A stretch of 64,000 bases of DNA from Flaccisagitta enflata (lineage: Eukaryota; Chaetognatha; Sagittoidea; Aphragmophora). The notes under the pieces were generated by a model. The model saw nothing but the letters and a program-made list of their open reading frames with translations, was not told the DNA's origin and did no database searches. This document shows positions 59,106 to 64,000 of the stretch, piece after piece (position 1 is the stretch's first letter; the number at the start of each line of letters is the position of its first letter). The translations under genes were made by a program, and so were the position numbers. The stretch lies in contig OZ231127.1 in the NCBI GenBank assembly GCA_965153355.1, forward strand, positions 67,022,001 to 67,086,000. The letters run 5' to 3'.

Positions 59106-59333
59106 TTTTTAGTCGCGTGCTACGCGACTCTACAACCCGCTATGTCGGTCCGTCCGTCGGTCCATCTATCGGTCCATCTGCCCGTCTGTCGGTTGGTCTG
59201 TCACAGTTTACTTTTTTGTGTTTTTACGGTCTTTGCCCTTTGGCCTCACTACTCCTGACCAAATGCTGAAGTGACCTTAATAATGGCCCCTACCCACCCG
59301 CACGCGACTGCGGTAGCCGTGTATACGGCCTTT
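59106..59333 (+). mobile_element. Hairpin-headed repeat (family A), AGTCGCGTGC subfamily, full copy
   Basis: Head AGTCGCGTGCTACGCGACT, CTACAACCCGCTATGTCG, GTCC/GTCG/ATCT units, TTTGGCCTCACTACTCCTG, CCCCTACCCACCC, distal GCACGCGACT, tail GTAGCCGTGTATACGGCCTT. The distal block is the exact complement of the first ten bases of the head. Confidence 0.85.
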
Positions 59334-59383
59334 TTTTAATTTTTACTTTCTTGAACACGAATACCTCAGCTCAGGTGATTAAG

Positions 59384-61299
59384 CACCGTGTTGCCTAGCT
59401 GTGATAGGTAGGAAAAAATGACACAGCATAGCGACCTATTTTGGGGTGTTATATACACCTAGACTGATATTCCCCTGCATGAGACTAAAAATTCTGTTGG
59501 GATTTTTAGGAGAAAACGCCGTAAAATGCCGTAATTTCCCGTAAAATTGCATTTTAAAAGTTTTTCAGCTCAAAAGAGCTCAAAAACAGCTGCTCTGGTC
59601 AGCAAATGGTCTGACAATTACAATTTAGCACTAAGACACATTCATGCAAAAATTCAAGTCATGTAGACTTCATATGGTATCATTTTACGCTGTTAAATGC
59701 CGTTAAAATGACATTTTTGACTGATTTTAAGTGTTGCTCTTCCATATCATAAGATATGGTCTTAAAAACTGTCAGGAAATGGGTATTGGGGCCTAAAACG
59801 CATATATGCTCATGTTCCATGAAATATTGTTGTATTTTGTCACATTGCAAAGCCGTAAAATGCCGTCAAATGCTGTGAAATGCCGTAAAAATGGCATAAT
59901 TGGCATTCTTTTGAGTAATACTGGCTAAAAAAAGATTAACCTGATAAAACTTAGTATTTGTAGCAATGAGAGACACTCTCAGAAAAACTCAAAGCAAGCC
60001 GTCATCATTCAGCACCATTTCATGCTGTAAAAAATGCCGTAAAAATGACATAGTTTTTTTTACTGACTTTTGGGTGTTATTTCATTATATTGTGTGGCAT
60101 TTCTTCTAAAATGCCCGAAAAAGGATGGTAGATCCTGAGATACATTTAGATGAAGGGTTCAACAAATGTTATGATAACTTCACATTTACATGCCGTAAAA
60201 GACTGTAAACTACTAAAATGACCATAAACTACCATAAAATGGCAAAGTATTTCATTTGGCGGTTATTAGATGCATCCTTGCATTTCTATACACACACACA
60301 CACACACACTCACACACACACGCACACACGCAGGCACAGACACACGCATGCACGTGCATACACACAATGATGCTCTGGAAAACATGCCTGTTAGTGTCTC
60401 CATGAAAAGCACTTTCATACATTTACACAATGATACAGTAACACACATACACACACACACACACACACCTAAGGCAAAAAATGTCAATAAGCGGCACTTA
60501 ACCGTTATTTACGGCATAATGATATGATTTTATATCAACTCATTGTTTTGAATCTATGATGTCAGTACATCTAACTTTCCATTTTCTGGCACATTTTGTG
60601 TTTATGCGTGTTATATGAGAGGGTGTCACCCAAAAATTGTCAAAAATACTATTTTGACGGCATTTTAACGGCATTTTCTGGGCATGAAACTATGCCAAAT
60701 GATGACAAATTGAATAGAATGTGTCTCAGTTTCAAATTATCCTAGTTTGTTTCTGACAAGTGGAGCAATTGTATGAGTAATTATTACCCCAAAAATGCCA
60801 TTTTAACAGTACTTAACGGCGCTTTACAGCATTATATGTCCCCAAATCCTAACATTATATTACGAAAGTTTGATATATGTTTGTTTTAGGCCCTGATACT
60901 CTTTTTCTGGCAGCTCTCAAGTCATTTCCAGCTATTTGAGAGAGTAACACTCAGGAAACGCTTAAAATTGCCATTTTAACGGCATTTTACGGCGTAAAAT
61001 GATACTTAATGATTTCCACTTGACTTAAATTTTTGCATGAACGTGTCTCAGTGCTAAATTGTTATAGTTGGACCATTTGCTGACCAGAGCCGCAGTTTTT
61101 GAGGGAGTATTGACTGAAAAACGCTAAAAATGTCAATTTTATGGGAAATTACGGCATTTTACGGCGTTTTCTCGGAAAAATCCCAACAGAATTTTTAGTC
61201 TCATGCAGGGGAATATCAGTCTAGGTGTATATAATACCCCAGAATAGGTCGCTATGCTGTGTCATTTTTTCCTACCTATCACAGCTAGGCAACACGGTG
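59384..61299. mobile_element. Large fold-back element C7, 1.92 kb, TAAG target duplication
   Basis: Ends CACCGTGTTGCCTAGCTGTG and CACAGCTAGGCAACACGGTG are perfect inverses, and the outer 150 bp or so of each arm differ at few positions. Homology continues, increasingly diverged, to a centre near 60,340, where CA repeats lie. TAAG flanks both sides (59,380-59,383 and 61,300-61,303). Both arms are studded with GCCGTAAAATGCCGT / TTTTACGGCATTTTA words. No transposase frame. Non-autonomous DNA element by inference. Confidence 0.85.
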
Positions 61300-61545
61300 T
61301 AAGGTCAAGGTTTCCCACTTAGCGATTACGTTGTGCTCTCTTATCAAGTCGCTAGCACGTGTATTTTAGATCCTTAGACAAAAAAAAAGCGAATGCCACG
61401 AACAAACGGATTTGTACTCTCCGTCGTCTGACAGTTCATCGCCTTCCTCCTTTTTTTCTTTTCCAATTCTCTTCCTCAAATACACTCACTTCCTCCTTAT
61501 TCCGCTTTCTCTTTCTCTTTCTCTCTTCTTCTTTTCCCCTTCAAT

Positions 61546-61888
61546 GTGTGTCTCACATCTTTTTTTCCTTCTCTTCATCATCAAGCTAGTGAGAGAGAGA
61601 GAGAGAAAGAGATGACTTATATCCAGAAGACAACGCAGTCACGTATCTCGAGGTTAAAAAAATGTGAAATATTTCTTGAGCTCACGCGCGCGCGGAGAGA
61701 TGCGGCTCGAAGAAGCGTCTCAAAGAAGCGGCTTAGAAAGCCGGCGAGAAGACGCATTCTCGACCTTTCACTTTTTTGTATCTCCTTTGAGTCGCCTGAC
61801 CTTGGGGAAGACAACGACGAGGAAATGGACGGAGACGTCGACGATGGAAAAAAGTCGACCATATGACGACGACGACAAGAACAGCGAG
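61546..61888 (+). CDS. Possible first coding exon of an unrecognised gene
   Basis: CG-rich sequence with two plausible frames runs up to donor GTAAGT at 61,889. One frame starts at ATG 61,697 (MRLEEASQRSGLESRRED) and stays open into the donor. The other reads a basic stretch KKRLRKPARRRILDL followed by an acidic GEDNDEEMDGDVDDG and stops at TGA 61,864. No downstream exon was found, and neither frame resembles a family I know. Confidence 0.2.
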
Positions 61889-62252
61889 TAAGTCGAACAG
61901 CATCATCATGATGCAAAGAAAAGACTATCTCAGGCATATTAGATCATATCAAGGGATTAGAATGCAAATCGATTTGCATATTGTAGTTTTAAATCAATTA
62001 CTTTCCCATTATGCAACTTTGTGATTTAGGCGGACATATTCACTAGGTCATTTATAGGTTTTACTCATTAGGTTTAAAACTTGAATCAGACAAAAATTGT
62101 GATTAGTCCTTATTGTTCACCCGAGCTAAAACTTGACATGCTCAGGTTTTTATAAGCAGCAATAGTTCCCGCTTCATTCATTATTACAAGTACCGTATTT
62201 TTTCTGTTATTGCCCCGGGCGCTTTTGAAATTGAAGTATGACTTGGCTTTTT
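61889..62252. other. Intergenic sequence
   Basis: ATGCAAATCGATTTGCAT near 61,961 is a small palindrome resembling the centre of fold-back C1. No gene. Confidence 0.35.
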
Positions 62253-62729
62253 GGGCAGCTGCACCAAAGGGGACGAAGTCCTGTAGAACACATGGGGACT
62301 TTTGTTCTTCCGTCCATTCGTCCGTTCATTTGTTCGTTCGTCCCCCAGGCTCTCTCAGGCCTGAAATCTGCCTTCTTTGGCCTAAAATCTGCCCCTTAGA
62401 CCTAAAATCTGTCCTCTCAGGCATGAAATCTGCCCTCTCAGGCCTGAAATCGGACCCCTCAGGCCTTGAATCTGCCCTCTCAGGCCTGAAATCTGCGCTC
62501 TCAGGCCTGAAATTGGCCCTCTTAGGCCTTCAATCTGCCCTAACATATTCAAGGCCTGAGAGGGCAGATTTTAGGCCTGAGAGGGTAGATTTCAGGCTTG
62601 AGAGGGAAGATTTCAGGCCTGAGAGGGCAGATTTTAGGCCTGGGAGGGCCTGGGAGGGCGACGGACGGACGGATGAACGAAAATCCCCATGTGTTCTACA
62701 GGACTTCGTCCCCTTCGTGGCCGCTGCCC
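62253..62729. mobile_element. Family B element with inverted internal minisatellite
   Basis: Ends GGGCAGCTGCACCAAAGGGG and the inverse CCCCTTCGTGGCCGCTGCCC; inner arms GTCCTGTAGAACACATGGGG and CCCCATGTGTTCTACAGGAC are exact inverses. The 20-21 bp units (CTCTCAGGCCTGAAATCTGC) run forward to about 62,535, then appear as reverse complements (AGGCCTGAGAGGGCAGATTT), so the whole element is palindromic. The family tail (CAACGTGTATCGCTGACCAC) follows. Confidence 0.85.
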
Positions 62730-62836
62730 TGCTGCCTCTCACTCAAATTCACAATCATGCGAAGCAGGGCAACGTGTATCGCTGACCACATATTGCCCTT
62801 GGGCGACCTGTTAACTCCTTAAGAAGCGCCCTTTTT

Positions 62837-63260
62837 GGGCAGCGGTCCCAAAGGGCACAGGGGGGAATTTCCAGACGTCCTACGTTCTTCCGTACCCCCC
62901 CTGTTGGCCATCAAGGCCTCAAATTTGCCCTCCCAGCCCTCAATTTAGCCCTCCAGTCCTCATATCAGCCTTCCAGGCTTCAAGTCAGCCCCCCCCCCCG
63001 GCTCGAATCTGACCTCCAGACCTCAAATCTGCCCTCCATACCTTCAAATACCCCTCCAAGCATCAAATCAGCCCTACATGACTCAAATTTGCCTTCCAAA
63101 CCTCAAATCTGCTCTCCAAGCCTTTATTCTGCTCTCCAGCCTTCAAATATGCCTTCTGTGGCCTAAATCATTCATCCAAGGCCTGAAATATGCCCCCCCA
63201 GGACGTCTAGAAATTCCCCTCTGATTTCTACAGGACATCGGCCCTTTGAGGCCGCTGCCC
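62837..63260. mobile_element. Family B element adjacent to the previous one
   Basis: Ends GGGCAGCGGTCCCAAAGGGC and CCCTTTGAGGCCGCTGCCC; inner arms GGGGGGAATTTCCAGACGTC and GGACGTCTAGAAATTCCCC. About 14 degenerate units built on CCTCAAATCTGCCCTCCA. Only 107 bp separate it from the previous copy. Confidence 0.8.
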
Positions 63261-63306
63261 AAAAACCATCTAAAACGCTTTCTTGCACTTCTCGATTCAT
63301 CTTCAC

Positions 63307-63355
63307 GGACCAACGGACGAAGCCTCTTACAGAGTTGCGTGTCCGCAACTGAAAA
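63307..63355 (-). mobile_element. Hairpin-headed repeat (family A), head fragment
   Basis: Minus strand: AGTTGCGGACACGCAACT, CTGTAAGAGGCTTCGTCC, GTTGGTCCG, then similarity ends. Confidence 0.7.
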
Positions 63356-63507
63356 GGGTGAAGAATAAACCGGGATGATCTTTTGTTGTACAACTAGAAA
63401 ACTCAGTAATGTGAAAACGATTTTGTTGTTGCGTGTGTTGATGTTTTTAATGCATTAGTATAACATGTTTACATAAGTACGTAAGCATTACCTGTGTATT
63501 ACACGTA

Positions 63508-63715
63508 ACTGGACTAGCGACTCTATAAGAAGCTTGGTTCATCCGTCTTACCTTCTTTCACACTCGAGTTGGAATATGTAAAATTGTGGTTTCTTAAGAT
63601 ACCATGTGCGTGCGAGTTTAGAGGAACGGGTGGAGAGGAGGTTGTGGAAGGGGTTTTTGTGGTTGGGGGGTTGTGCGCCCCAACCTAACCGTCTGCGACA
63701 ATATTGTAACCCCGC
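63508..63715 (+). mobile_element. Hairpin-headed repeat (family A), variant tail
   Basis: GCGACTCTATAAGAAGCTTG, CACTCGAGTTGGAATATG, GTGCGCCCCAACCTAACCG, then GCGACAATATTGTAACCCCG, the same alternative tail as at 47,100. Confidence 0.55.
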
Positions 63716-64000
63716 GTTACTTTTTCAGTTTTGGTTCATTTTCTTCTTTTTTCGTATCTTCGTTTTTTCGTTTTCGTTATTCGTCCTGATAAACTGAAGG
63801 GTTGCTCCCATATCTAGGTACAATATGTATAGATAAGCATATCGCGACAGTTGACCTCATACAATGGCATACCAACACCAAGTTTTTTTTTATTCACATA
63901 AACATAAACAAATGATACATGCACGCCATAGATTCAGTACGTTCTCACAACCGAAAACGAAGCTTGAAGAATTCTGCAAAATGAAACCTCAGATTTTGGC
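63716..64000. other. AT-rich sequence at the window edge
   Basis: No gene recognised. Confidence 0.35.

Overview
This is animal nuclear DNA. Genes are split by GT-AG introns, simple repeats are very abundant (long CT/GA, AC, CTT, GTT, GAT and GAAA arrays), and many short non-autonomous mobile elements lie between genes. No bacterial or viral gene is visible. One reconstructed gene joins a signal peptide, a glycine-rich region and WAP domains. That plan is best known from crustacean crustins, so an arthropod, perhaps a crustacean, is my working guess; the sequence does not prove it.

Layout: 0-1.8 kb is a satellite-like tandem repeat with a unit of about 240 bp. From 1.8 to 5.8 kb there are two fold-back (long inverted repeat) elements, a GAAA array and a small dispersed repeat. 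From 5.8 to 10.2 kb the sequence is intergenic or upstream, with huge CT arrays. From 10.3 to 27.9 kb a plus-strand gene of five coding exons encodes a 3272-residue protein with 12 isolated C2H2 zinc fingers. All four introns are phase 1, and they carry minisatellites and mobile elements. From 27.9 to about 32.7 kb lies its downstream or 3' UTR region with several candidate poly(A) signals. From 33 to 35 kb there are fold-backs. From 35.3 to 40.7 kb a minus-strand gene of five exons encodes a secreted glycine-rich, double-WAP (crustin-like) protein of 406 residues. Most of its exons are too short to show up as long open frames. From 41 to 64 kb I find no confident gene, only microsatellites, a family of hairpin-headed short repeats, a second family of inverted-repeat elements with internal minisatellites, and two striking palindromic elements (44.56-44.87 kb and 59.38-61.30 kb).

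The zinc-finger protein is probably a nuclear transcriptional regulator. The crustin-like protein is probably secreted and has a role in defence, protease inhibition or extracellular matrix. Nothing in the sequence links the two genes functionally. The most unusual signals are the glycine-rich plus double-WAP architecture, the covarying stems of the hairpin-headed repeats, and the density of fold-back elements.
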